A DNA stretch of 27,974 bases from Propionibacteriaceae bacterium UBA7704 (GCA_002482525.1 DLGC01000019.1:1-27974); one strand, 5' to 3'; positions 1 to 8,004 are shown, counted from the first letter of the stretch. Made by a program: numbers and translations. The notes: generated by a model not told the origin, from the letters alone.

Positions 1-10
1 GTGGGGAGGT

Positions 11-49
11 GTTCGCTCCTCAGCCAGCCGGAAGCGAGACTGGTCGAGG
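11..49 (-). repeat. Degenerate inverted copy of the CCGGCTGGTTGAGGAG repeat
   Basis: Read on the minus strand, bases 31-11 match the 21-base unit of the array at the right end of the window with a single T-to-C change. The minus-strand bases just beyond it (10-1, ACCTCCCCAC) resemble the array spacer, which ends CTCCCCAC. A second weak core, CTGGTCGAGG at 40-49, faces it and could pair with CCTCAGCCAG at 18-27 at 8 of 10 positions. This looks like the edge of another repeat array of the same family, in opposite orientation to the one at 27649-27974. The rest of 1-156 holds nothing else I recognise. Confidence 0.7.
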
Positions 50-98
50 TGTTGGTTGTGCTCGGCATGTCTGCTGGGTGCCGACGGGGCCGACGAAA

Positions 99-113
99 TC
101 GCCGGAAGGGCGA
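99..113 (-). terminator. Weak candidate terminator hairpin after the EF-G-like gene
   Basis: On the minus strand, about 45 bases after the stop codon of the EF-G-like gene, TCGCC and GGCGA can pair around a 5-base loop, followed by ATTTCG. The stem is only 5 bp and the T-run is poor, so this is a weak intrinsic-terminator candidate. Rho-dependent termination is equally possible. Confidence 0.2.
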
Positions 114-156
114 CACCGATGCCGATTCTGCGGGGCTTCGGGCTCAATCCCAACCG

Positions 157-2235
157 TCAGCCGTTGGCCTTGGCGTACTTCTCGGTGAGGTTCGCCGGCA
201 TCAATTCGTAGCCGTGGAACTGGCGGGTGAAGGTGCCCGAACCGTGCGCGATTCCCCGCAGATCAATGGCGTAGCGTGCCAACTCCAACTGCGGCACCAG
301 CGCTTTGATGATCGCCTTGTGGCCGGCGGCGTCGGTGCCCAGCAGTTGTCCACGGCGTCCAGTGAGATCGTTCATGACCGCGCCGAGGTATTCCTCACCG
401 ACGACCACAGTCACCTCATCGAGCGGCTCCAACAACGCAACGGTCTTGGCGTTCGCCGCCTCCTTGATGGCCAACGACCCGGCCATCTGGAAAGCCATGT
501 CGGAGGAATCCACCGAATGTGACTTGCCGTCGAACAACGTGACCCGCACATCGACCATCGGGAATCCGGCGAAAGCGCCCTTCTCCAACTGCGCCTTGAC
601 GCCTTTCTCAACGCTGGGGATGAACTGGCGCGGTACGGCACCGCCGACCACCTTGTCGACGAACTCGAACCCACCTCCGCGCGGCAGCGGTTCGATCTCG
701 ATATTGCACACCGCATACTGGCCATGCCCACCGGACTGCTTGACGTGGCGTCCCAGCGCGGTGGCTTTGGCGATGAATGTCTCGCGCAGCGGAATCTTCA
801 ACTCCTCCTGCTCGACCTTCACCCCGTAGCGGTCGCTGAGGCGGGCCAGCAGCAGATCGGCGTGGGCCTGCCCGGTGGTCCACAGCACCAGTTGATCGTT
901 GCCGCCGCGATCCAGTCGGACGGTGGTGTCTTCGACCGCTAGCCGCTGCAAGGCGCCGGCCAGCTTGTCCTCGTCATTGCGGGTGGCGGCCCGGATCGCC
1001 AGGGGCAGCAGCGGCTCGGGCAGCGTCCAGGCTGCCACGAGGGCCGGACGTTCCTTGGCCGACAAGGTGTCGGAGGTCTCCGCGGTGGTCAGCTTGGGGA
1101 GCATGACGATCTCACCGGCGATCGCCTGCGGCCGCGGCTCCAGGCTGGTGCCGACGGCAACCTGGATCTGCCCGATCTTCTCCTCGTCGTCATGGTCGGG
1201 GTGGGATTCGTCGTTCTCGGGACGGTGACCGGAGATGTGCAACACGTCGTCGGCGGTCAGGGTGCCGGAGAAGATGCGCACCATCGACAGCTTGCCGGCG
1301 AACGGATCGGTGGTGGTGCGGATCACCTGTGCCACCAGCGGCGCGGACGGATCGGTCGGGGGGTTCGGCAACTCCTCTCCCTTGGGGGTCGTCGCGGCCG
1401 GATTCGGGTGCAGCGACGGGGTCGGGAAGCCGTGTTCGATGAGGCGCAGCAGCTCCTCCACTCCGACGCCGGTATTGGAGGCCACCGGAATCACCGGGAA
1501 CAAGTTGGCGGTGGCGACGGCCTTCATCAAGTCGTCGAGCAGATAGTTGGTGTCGAGTTCCTCGCCCTCCAGATAGCGATCCATCAGCCCGTCGTCCTCG
1601 GCCTCCTGGATGATCGCTTCGATCAGCGGACCGCGATAGGTCTCGACGTGGGAATCGTCGGCGGTCAGCTGCTGAGTGACCATGGAGCCGCTGGCGTAGT
1701 CGTGCTCCTCCAAGGTGAGCAGTCCGATGTTGCCGATGATGCCGTCGGGATTCATGGTGGGAACGTGGGTGGGGAGGACTCCCTCACCGAAGGCGGCCTG
1801 GATGTTGGCCACCGCAGCATCGAAATCGGCGTGCCCGGCGTCCAGTTTGGTCAGTGCGATGATCCGCGGCAGATTCGCCACGGTGCACTCCTCCCAGAGG
1901 GCGGTGGCGGCGCCATCAACACCGTCCGCTGCCGAGATCACGAAGATGGCCGCGTCGGCAGCCCGAATACCGGCGCGCAATTCACCGACGAAGTCAGGGT
2001 GTCCGGGGGCGTCGAGCAGATTGACCTGTTTCTCGCCGGCGACCACAGAAGCCAGGTAGAGCTGGGCGGCGCGTTCGGCATCCTCTTTCTCACCGCGGTA
2101 ACCGGCGACCCGAGCCCTGAGTAGCTGCTCGAACAGTGAGGTCTTTCCGGAGCCGGCGTTTCCTATCAGAACAACATTGCGGACGTCGTCGGGACTATTC
2201 ACCTGCACTGAGGCAGCGCTCACCTTTGAACTCAT
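157..2235 (-). CDS. Elongation factor G-like GTPase (FusA2-type paralogue)
   Basis: A 692-residue translational GTPase with the EF-G domain layout. G1 is GNAGSGKT (25-32), G3 is DAPGH (75-79), and TKLD (129-132) stands in for NKxD. A domain II with an acidic His/Asp-rich insertion follows, then a domain IV carrying the SGGHGQY tip and a C-terminal domain V. It resembles the actinobacterial EF-G-like group (mycobacterial FusA2/Rv0120c) more than true EF-G, which normally sits in the rpsL-rpsG-fusA-tuf operon. That group has no settled function; it is presumed cytoplasmic and ribosome-associated. The oddity is the stretch between G1 and G3: it is short, contains no Thr, and lacks the RGIT effector motif. 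The ATG at 2235 directly follows TAGGGGC, which can act as an SD but lies very close to the start. Confidence 0.9.
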   Translation of the reverse strand: MSSKVSAASVQVNSPDDVRNVVLIGNAGSGKTSLFEQLLRARVAGYRGEKEDAERAAQLYLASVVAGEKQVNLLDAPGHPDFVGELRAGIRAADAAIFVISAADGVDGAATALWEECTVANLPRIIALTKLDAGHADFDAAVANIQAAFGEGVLPTHVPTMNPDGIIGNIGLLTLEEHDYASGSMVTQQLTADDSHVETYRGPLIEAIIQEAEDDGLMDRYLEGEELDTNYLLDDLMKAVATANLFPVIPVASNTGVGVEELLRLIEHGFPTPSLHPNPAATTPKGEELPNPPTDPSAPLVAQVIRTTTDPFAGKLSMVRIFSGTLTADDVLHISGHRPENDESHPDHDDEEKIGQIQVAVGTSLEPRPQAIAGEIVMLPKLTTAETSDTLSAKERPALVAAWTLPEPLLPLAIRAATRNDEDKLAGALQRLAVEDTTVRLDRGGNDQLVLWTTGQAHADLLLARLSDRYGVKVEQEELKIPLRETFIAKATALGRHVKQSGGHGQYAVCNIEIEPLPRGGGFEFVDKVVGGAVPRQFIPSVEKGVKAQLEKGAFAGFPMVDVRVTLFDGKSHSVDSSDMAFQMAGSLAIKEAANAKTVALLEPLDEVTVVVGEEYLGAVMNDLTGRRGQLLGTDAAGHKAIIKALVPQLELARYAIDLRGIAHGSGTFTRQFHGYELMPANLTEKYAKANG

Positions 2236-2263
2236 GCCCCTACCTAACTACCAAGGCAGGGGC
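2236..2263 (-). promoter_or_regulatory. Hairpin overlapping the SD of the EF-G-like gene
   Basis: On the minus strand GCCCCT (2263-2258) is exactly complementary to AGGGGC (2241-2236), which holds the only SD-like bases and touches the ATG. The loop is 16 bases. If the transcript starts upstream of 2263, this 6-bp stem would mask the ribosome site. Alternatively TTGGTT-18-TAGTTA within the same stretch could be a promoter giving a nearly leaderless mRNA, and then the hairpin would not form in RNA. The sequence alone does not decide between these. Confidence 0.3.
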
Positions 2264-2366
2264 CTCGCAACCAACTTTCGACGATTCGTCTCACTGTCTT
2301 TTCGACCCGATTGCTGCGGGGAGTTCGGAGCGCCGTGAACGGCAGTGCGGCAGCCGCCAGTGGGTG

Positions 2367-3032
2367 CTAAACCTCGATGTACCAGTCGACGTTCTTCAGC
2401 AAGATCCGGACGGCCAGGTCGCCGGTCCATTCCACCTCGATGCCGTGGCGTTCGAACACGGTGGTGGCCTCGGCCATGAGTTCGGTCACCAGCCGGGTGT
2501 AGGTCTGATCCTTGGCTTCGTCGCTGAGCGCATTCCACTCCGATTCGGGCAGATAGGCGTCCAGGAAGACGCCGTAGCCGAGATAGGTGGCTCGTTCGTC
2601 CGGGATGCGTTCGGCATCTTGGGCATGGAAGTAGACATAGCCACGCCAGATACGGGAGTCGTCCCGTTCCTCCCAGATCTCCGACGAGCCGCAGTTGCCG
2701 CAGCAGGAGAAATTGCCGCGGGCCACGATGCCGATCTCAGCAAGCTCGCTGAAGGCAGTCATCAGTGCGGTGGAGCGCAACTCCGGGGGCCAGGAGGCGA
2801 TTTGTGCCCGGCGCGCCTCACACACAGTGGCGAAGGCTTGGCTGAGTGCCTGCTCCTCCTGCTCGGGGAACTCATCGCCGGCCCACTCCAAGTAGGAGTC
2901 GAGGTCGGCTTCGCCAGCCAACACCCGCTCCCAGGTGAAGCTGCGAAGGGCGTCCTCCTGCTCGTCGGTCAGGGCCAATTCGGAGTTCAGTCGCAGATCT
3001 GCAGGCTGGCTGTAGTAGTCCATCTGGGGCAT
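2367..3032 (-). CDS. Uncharacterised DUF6891-like protein
   Basis: A 221-residue acidic soluble protein with no signal peptide or membrane segment. The most distinctive motif is NFSCCGNCGSSEI, with cysteines at 110, 111 and 114, followed by a conserved-looking GYVYFHAQDAERI block (131-143). Both are reminiscent of DUF6891 proteins common in actinobacteria; the family name is from memory. The cysteine cluster could bind metal or be redox active, but three cysteines are few for a zinc finger. The start is supported by AAGGAAG five bases upstream of the ATG. It lies on the same strand between citrate synthase and the EF-G-like gene, with gaps of 204 and 131 bases, so it may be its own unit. Function unknown. 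Confidence 0.7.
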   Translation of the reverse strand: MPQMDYYSQPADLRLNSELALTDEQEDALRSFTWERVLAGEADLDSYLEWAGDEFPEQEEQALSQAFATVCEARRAQIASWPPELRSTALMTAFSELAEIGIVARGNFSCCGNCGSSEIWEERDDSRIWRGYVYFHAQDAERIPDERATYLGYGVFLDAYLPESEWNALSDEAKDQTYTRLVTELMAEATTVFERHGIEVEWTGDLAVRILLKNVDWYIEV

Positions 3033-3236
3033 GGCAGCTTCCTTTGGTCAGTGGCGAATCAGGGCAGTGGCGTCATCATGTTCGATGACGCAGCGCCATC
3101 GGTGTCGATGCCGCAGCGCACCAAGACGGCGCGCAGGCGGCAGGCGACATGCCCTGCAGATTAGTGAGGTCGCCGAGCGCCTCACAACGCTGCCGGCCCG
3201 ATGTCTCCAGACTGCGACAGGCGTCCCGAAGGTGAG

Positions 3237-4520
3237 CTACGAGCGCTGCTCGATCGGGGTGTAGGCCCGACCTCGATGGCCGGTGTACAACTGCTTGGGT
3301 CGCACGATCTTCTGCTCGGAATCGGTGATGAACTCCTTGTATTGCGCCGCCCAGCCCGCCGCGCGGGGCACGGCGAACAGCACCGTGAACATCTCGGGAG
3401 GGAAACCCAGCGCCTCATAGATCAGCCCGGAGTAGAAGTCCACATTCGGATACAGCCGTCGGGAGACGAAGTAGTCGTCGTTGAGCCCGTACCGCTCGAG
3501 TTCCTGAGCCACCTGCAGCAGCGGATTCACCCCCGTAACCTCGAAGACGTCCTCCACGGATTTCTTGATGATCGTGGCTCGCGGATCGTAGTTCTTGTAC
3601 ACCCGGTGCCCGAACCCCATCATGCGGGTCTTGCCGGCTTTGACCCCTTCGATGAATTCCGGGACTCGATCCACCGTGCCGATCTCGCGCAGCATCTTCA
3701 GGACCGCCTCATTGGCGCCGCCGTGCAGCGGGCCATGCAGTGCACCGATACCGGCAGAGCAGCTGGTGTACAGATCGTTGCCGGAGGAGGCTACCGAGCG
3801 CACTGCGTTCGTCGAGCAGTTCTGCTCGTGATCGGCATGGAGGATGAAGAGCACCTCGATGGCTCGGATCAGACGCTCATCGGCGACATAGCGCCGCTCG
3901 GATTGTTTGAACAACATTTGCAGGAAGTTGTGGCTGTACCCGTACGAATCGTCGGGATTCACGTACGGCTTGGCTTTGCCTTTGCGATAGGCGAAGGCGG
4001 CCAGGGTCGGCATTTTGGCGATCAGGCGCGTGATGTTCAGGTCGCGAGCCTCGGGATCGTTGTAGTTGCGGGCGTCGGGATAGAAGGAGAAGAACGACGC
4101 CACGGCCGCCATCAGGATCGTCATGGGATGGGCGTCGTAGGGAAAACCGGCCAGCACAGTCTTGACCTTGTCGGGCAGCCAGCGGTGCTCCAGGTTCACC
4201 GAGTCCTCCCAGGCATGGAGCTGGTCAGCATTCGGCAATTCGCCGTTGAGAAGCAGATATGCCACCTCCAGGAAGGTGGCATGTTCGGCGAGTTCGGCGA
4301 TGGGGTAGCCGCGGTATTCCAGGATCCCGGCGTCCCCATCGATGTAGGTGATCGATGAATGACAGGCCGCGGTATTCACGAAGCCCGGGTCGAAACTGGC
4401 CAGCGGAGTGCCCTCGACTACGAACTGGCGCAGTGCCGGTGCGGAGATGGTGGCTTCGGTGATGGGGAGTTCAGCTTCGGTACCGGTTGCCGGGTGCCGG
4501 ATCTGCAGATGGTCGGTCAT
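3237..4520 (-). CDS. gltA: Citrate synthase
   Basis: A 427-residue type II (hexameric-type) citrate synthase that condenses oxaloacetate and acetyl-CoA to citrate at the entry of the TCA cycle. The catalytic triad is complete and aligns with E. coli His264, His305 and Asp362: H266 in LHGPLHGGAN, H305 in GFGHRVYKNYDPR and D361 in NVDFYSG. The HADHEQN oxaloacetate-binding segment is at 228-234. Length is normal for the family. No SD precedes the ATG at 4520, but a -10 box ends six bases upstream, so the mRNA is probably leaderless. The gene seems to be transcribed alone; 204 non-coding bases (3033-3236) separate it from the DUF6891-like gene, and I see no clear terminator there. Confidence 0.97.
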   Translation of the reverse strand: MTDHLQIRHPATGTEAELPITEATISAPALRQFVVEGTPLASFDPGFVNTAACHSSITYIDGDAGILEYRGYPIAELAEHATFLEVAYLLLNGELPNADQLHAWEDSVNLEHRWLPDKVKTVLAGFPYDAHPMTILMAAVASFFSFYPDARNYNDPEARDLNITRLIAKMPTLAAFAYRKGKAKPYVNPDDSYGYSHNFLQMLFKQSERRYVADERLIRAIEVLFILHADHEQNCSTNAVRSVASSGNDLYTSCSAGIGALHGPLHGGANEAVLKMLREIGTVDRVPEFIEGVKAGKTRMMGFGHRVYKNYDPRATIIKKSVEDVFEVTGVNPLLQVAQELERYGLNDDYFVSRRLYPNVDFYSGLIYEALGFPPEMFTVLFAVPRAAGWAAQYKEFITDSEQKIVRPKQLYTGHRGRAYTPIEQRS

Positions 4521-4526
4521 GTGAGT

Positions 4527-4555
4527 ACATTACGGAGACCCTGGGTGGGCGTCGA
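4527..4555 (-). promoter_or_regulatory. Candidate leaderless promoter of citrate synthase
   Basis: On the minus strand TCGACG (4555-4550, four of six matches to TTGACA), a 17-base spacer and TAATGT (4532-4527, TANNNT type) are followed by six bases and then the ATG of citrate synthase. A start site seven bases after the -10 would coincide with the A of the ATG. There is no purine-rich SD between the box and the start codon. Confidence 0.55.
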
Positions 4556-4579
4556 CTCGCGTCTCGCGGTCGACTTGTG

Positions 4580-7006
4580 TCAGTAACGTGCCGGATGGCC
4601 GTTCAGGCTGGCGACGAACCCCTGCGGACGGCGATCCTCGAACCCGGCCTGCGGACGCAGCCGCACCCGGTGGGGCTCGTCGGGTGCGAGATGGAACCAG
4701 CCATCGTCAGCCTCAAAACCCTCGGCCTGGACGTGGACCGACTGTGCGAAGCCGTCGGTGCTCACCTCGACCGACCAGCCGTCGTCGTCGCGAATCAACT
4801 GTGCGCCGAGCCGGTGCTCGCGCAGTGCGGCGCTGCGTCCCAGCGGGAAATGGAAGGCCTCGGCAAGGATGCCCTGGGCGCTGCGCAGCCGAGCGAGGAC
4901 CACGTCATGTTCGGCCGGCCCGAAACGGTAGGCGTAGTTGTAGTCGAAGAACCCCCCCAGCAGGTCTGTGGCGGCCACGGCGGTGCGGCTGCGTCCGGCC
5001 AGCACCACAGCCCGGCTCGCCTGCGACACCATCACCGAGCCGTCGCGGATGCCAAACACCTCCACGGTGCCGGCCACGGCTTCGGCAGTGTCGTTGAGCA
5101 GGTGGATGCGTAGCCCGTTGACTCCCTCATCAGTCATCGCCACCGTCACCGGACGCCAGGCGCGCGCCAGGGCGTAGAAGATCGGCTTGGGTTGATGGCT
5201 GGAGTCGATGATGCCCCAGCCGAAACCGGGGGCCAGATCGGCCACGGTGAACACCAGTGCGCCGTGGGTGGTGGCGCCGGTGCGCCACTCGGCGAAAGTC
5301 TCGGTGGCAACCTCTCCGCTGACGGCCTGCGATAGCGCCAGGTATTGCTGCGGGTCTTCGGCACGCACCATGTGCGGGTCTCGGTCGTACAGCAGCCCGA
5401 GGTAGTGGTCACGGGTGTCCGCGAAGTTCCAGTCGGTGCCGGGATCCTGCGGCACCCCGACACGCCACGCCTCGTCGCTGGTGCTGCCCTCGGTGAGGTC
5501 GGCGGGAAGGGAGCTGTGTTGGGGGGCATTGGCGAAGGCGAGGCACTCACTGGTGAACCGCACCGACGCGCGCCGGGCGTCCTCCAGTGGACGGCCGTAG
5601 GCTCCTACGCCGTAGTAGTGACCCACCCCGGCATCGACACTGAACGGCAATGCTCCGCCCGAGGGCGAACCGGGCACGTAGGCCACATCCGGGCGATATT
5701 CGGCGACCCAGCTGGGCAACAGCTCGGTCGCCAGCGCCGAATACCAGAACGGCTCGGGCAGCCCCAGCATCGCTGCCTGCTGGGCGATCTCGCTGCCCGC
5801 ACTGGTCACCGCCAGCGACGGACAACCCTGACGGGCTTCCAAGAACTGCTGCACTTCTTCGCGGACGTGATCGAGGAAGGCTTCATCACCGGGATAGTCG
5901 AAATTGGCGAACATGAAGTCCTGGAAGACCAGCAGACCGAGTTCGTCGCACAGATCGAAGAATGCTGGGGCCTCGTAGGTGGTGATTCCGGGAATGCGCA
6001 CCATATTGGCCCCGGCCGCCGCCAGTCGCTTCAGCAGGGGAGCGTAGGTCTGGCGATCACCACTCAACCCGAGCAGATCGGCGCTGGTCCACACCGCGCC
6101 CCGGCAGAAGACCGGCACGCCGTTGAGTTGCAGCCCGAAGTCGTCAGCCTCGGTGACCTCCAGGTGTCGAAAGCCGGTGCGTGCCAGCCGGTGCACGCTA
6201 CCGTCGGCCAGCACCAGCTCGATGTCATACAGCGTCGGTGAGCCATGAGTGTGCGGCCACCACGGTTCGATGTCCGCAATGACGAGGGTGGCGATCATTC
6301 GTTCACCGTCGGCCCCGAAAGCGGCTTCTACCCCGGCGCAGCGGACCGTCGTCCCGACCGGCACCCCCCCAGCTCCGACGGCGAGTAGGCCGACGCCATC
6401 CTCGGTCAGGTCGGCGGCGATCCGCAGATCGTCCAGACTGAGCCGACCGGGACGGATCACACTGATCTCGCGGTACGGGCCGACGGCCTGGATGGACGGA
6501 CACCAACCCGGCATGTGTCCCAGCAGCGTGGTGCGCACCAGGCGAAGCCCCTGGTTGTCGAAGAGTCGTGGGCGCCATTTCGCTCGCGGGCCTTTGGCCG
6601 CCAAAGCCTGGCTCAATGCAGCGAATCGAATCGCCAACTCGTCACTGCCGGTGAGTTCGACGGGCACGTCATGGCTTTCGAACATTGACTCACTGGTCAG
6701 GATCAGCTCGCCGTTGAGGAACACCTCGGCCAGCGTGGCCAGTCCTTCGAAACGCAGCACCGCCGGACCTGCCGGTTCAGCGAGTCGGCCGTGGTACCAG
6801 AAATCGGCATCCTGGAGTGGTTCGGGATCGGCGGCATCGAAGCGTCCGGCCGCTGCCAAAGCCGCCGCAGCGGTGCCTGGAACGATGGCGGTCACAGCCC
6901 GAGTTGCGGCCAGGGCGGCGGGTGAGTCGATGGCGCCGGGCTCGCAACGCGTCAGCTGCCAGCCGTCGCTCAGCCGGCGGACCTCGGCGTCCAGGTAGCG
7001 GCGCAT
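4580..7006 (-). CDS. Divergent glycoside hydrolase family 2 (beta-mannosidase-like) protein
   Basis: An 808-residue protein with the GH2 architecture: an N-terminal sugar-binding jelly-roll (about 10-185), an Ig-like domain (about 190-285), a TIM barrel (about 290-560, with a beta-mannosidase-like DLCDELGLLVFQDFMFA block at 351-367) and C-terminal beta domains. The nucleophile region RFTSE (E487) matches RFxSE of beta-mannosidases. The acid/base region, normally GNNE, reads AGSE: E406 is kept, but the Asn that contacts the substrate 2-OH is Ser405. No signal peptide is seen, so it is probably cytoplasmic. The start at 7006 was chosen because upstream in-frame codons lie inside the preceding DUF1839 gene; the gap to that gene is 2 bases, so the two are co-translated. 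Substrate unknown; possibly a specialised or non-hydrolytic role. Confidence 0.8.
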   Translation of the reverse strand: MRRYLDAEVRRLSDGWQLTRCEPGAIDSPAALAATRAVTAIVPGTAAAALAAAGRFDAADPEPLQDADFWYHGRLAEPAGPAVLRFEGLATLAEVFLNGELILTSESMFESHDVPVELTGSDELAIRFAALSQALAAKGPRAKWRPRLFDNQGLRLVRTTLLGHMPGWCPSIQAVGPYREISVIRPGRLSLDDLRIAADLTEDGVGLLAVGAGGVPVGTTVRCAGVEAAFGADGERMIATLVIADIEPWWPHTHGSPTLYDIELVLADGSVHRLARTGFRHLEVTEADDFGLQLNGVPVFCRGAVWTSADLLGLSGDRQTYAPLLKRLAAAGANMVRIPGITTYEAPAFFDLCDELGLLVFQDFMFANFDYPGDEAFLDHVREEVQQFLEARQGCPSLAVTSAGSEIAQQAAMLGLPEPFWYSALATELLPSWVAEYRPDVAYVPGSPSGGALPFSVDAGVGHYYGVGAYGRPLEDARRASVRFTSECLAFANAPQHSSLPADLTEGSTSDEAWRVGVPQDPGTDWNFADTRDHYLGLLYDRDPHMVRAEDPQQYLALSQAVSGEVATETFAEWRTGATTHGALVFTVADLAPGFGWGIIDSSHQPKPIFYALARAWRPVTVAMTDEGVNGLRIHLLNDTAEAVAGTVEVFGIRDGSVMVSQASRAVVLAGRSRTAVAATDLLGGFFDYNYAYRFGPAEHDVVLARLRSAQGILAEAFHFPLGRSAALREHRLGAQLIRDDDGWSVEVSTDGFAQSVHVQAEGFEADDGWFHLAPDEPHRVRLRPQAGFEDRRPQGFVASLNGHPARY

Positions 7007-7008
7007 GG

Positions 7009-7971
7009 TCAGCCGACCTTGTCGTCCAGGCCGGCCATCAGTGTGTTCCAAGCTGTCACCGTCGGCTCCAGTGCAGCCTCCAGTGGTGCGAAACGATGGC
7101 GGGCCACGGCCCTGGCCAACATGAACTGGGTGGTCTTCGCGGTATCGGAGATCTGTCGTGAGGCCACGATCTCTTCGCTGAATTCGGCGGCGTCCAGCCA
7201 TTCCAGGTGGCTGGCCAACAACTCGAAATTGGCGCCGAACTGGCGCACCGTGTTGAACGCGTAGAGATGGAAGAAGTCCATGCCGCGCTCGGCCACCTGT
7301 TCCACCTGCCCGGCGAAGACCGCGGCGTAGGCCGCCAGCGGATTACTGGCTGGGCGGCGCTTCAGATGGTGGCGCAGCAGTTGCCGGGCGGTGTCGCGGA
7401 GCTGCTCGGCGGGCGCCGGGGTGGCCGGGAACTTGGCGAACTCGGTGTAGGGGATCCAGCGCAGTCCCGGGGCCACGCCGTGTTGGAAGACGCCGGCATA
7501 GTCCTCGCCGGACAGCTCGAAGAAGCCGCCGTTGTGGAAGTAGTCCATGCTCGCCGCGTCCGGGTCGATGCGATTGATCCCGACTGTGGTCTTGCCATGC
7601 TCGGTGCGGTACGTGGTGCCGGCCGTGTCGGGCAGGAAGAAGCTGTCCATCTCGACCAGGCAGAGTCGGCCACGTTCGATCTGGGTGGCGACGTGGGCCT
7701 CCACCGAGTCATACAGCGCCAATTCGGTCACCACGATGCCGTAGAGGCTTTCCAGATCCTCCAAGGGGACCTTGAAGAAGGTGAACTGATCGCCCTCGTA
7801 GTCCTGGGTGACGGTGAACCCGAGCATCGCCTCAGGTGTCGTGCCGTAGGCGGAAAGCAGTTCGATCCACAGATCGACATAGCAGTTGGTCTCCGGCCAG
7901 GCGCGATCGGCGCCGTGCAGCCGGTGTGGTTGATACTGCTGCGGCGCAACGCGAGAAAAGACAGTGGTCAC
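7009..7971 (-). CDS. DUF1839 family protein
   Basis: About 320 residues matching the DUF1839 family as I remember it: WPETNCYVDLWIELL near the N-terminus, then DYEGDQFTFFKVP, LYGIVVTEL and FFLPDTAGTTYRTEHGKTT, and MDYFHNGGFFELSGEDY. No transmembrane or export signal. The biochemical role is not established. In Bradyrhizobium and Burkholderia I recall DUF1839 genes beside amino acid:[carrier protein] ligases and small carrier proteins, suggesting work on a carrier-bound aminoacyl group; no such partner is visible here. The start is uncertain. GTG at 7971 follows AGGGGGAG and gives an N-terminus beginning TTVFSRV. An in-frame ATG at 7995 has no SD and lies only three bases after a -10-like box. 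It forms an operon with the downstream GH2-like gene. Confidence 0.8.
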   Translation of the reverse strand: MTTVFSRVAPQQYQPHRLHGADRAWPETNCYVDLWIELLSAYGTTPEAMLGFTVTQDYEGDQFTFFKVPLEDLESLYGIVVTELALYDSVEAHVATQIERGRLCLVEMDSFFLPDTAGTTYRTEHGKTTVGINRIDPDAASMDYFHNGGFFELSGEDYAGVFQHGVAPGLRWIPYTEFAKFPATPAPAEQLRDTARQLLRHHLKRRPASNPLAAYAAVFAGQVEQVAERGMDFFHLYAFNTVRQFGANFELLASHLEWLDAAEFSEEIVASRQISDTAKTTQFMLARAVARHRFAPLEAALEPTVTAWNTLMAGLDDKVG

Positions 7972-7998
7972 GGCTCCCCCTGCGGTGATCGACATCTG

Positions 7999-8004
7999 AG
8001 GCTA
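7999..8004 (-). promoter_or_regulatory. Candidate -10 box for the DUF1839/GH2 operon
   Basis: Minus-strand TAGCCT fits TANNNT. A start site 6-7 bases downstream would fall at about 7992, inside the upstream ATG (7995-7993), which favours the GTG start at 7971. I see no convincing -35 box at 16-18 bases. Confidence 0.3.

Noticed and set aside
1..522. Plus-strand frame running in from the window edge
   Set aside because: It overlaps the repeat and then runs antisense to the EF-G-like gene; no domain, likely a shadow.
3201..4358. A 385-codon plus-strand frame opposite citrate synthase
   Set aside because: A shadow frame; the opposite strand encodes an enzyme with all catalytic residues intact.
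7007..7201. Longer N-terminus for the GH2-like protein, starting at 7201
   Set aside because: It would overlap the DUF1839 gene by almost 200 bases and add residues that read as a shadow of it; the ATG at 7006 gives a normal family start.
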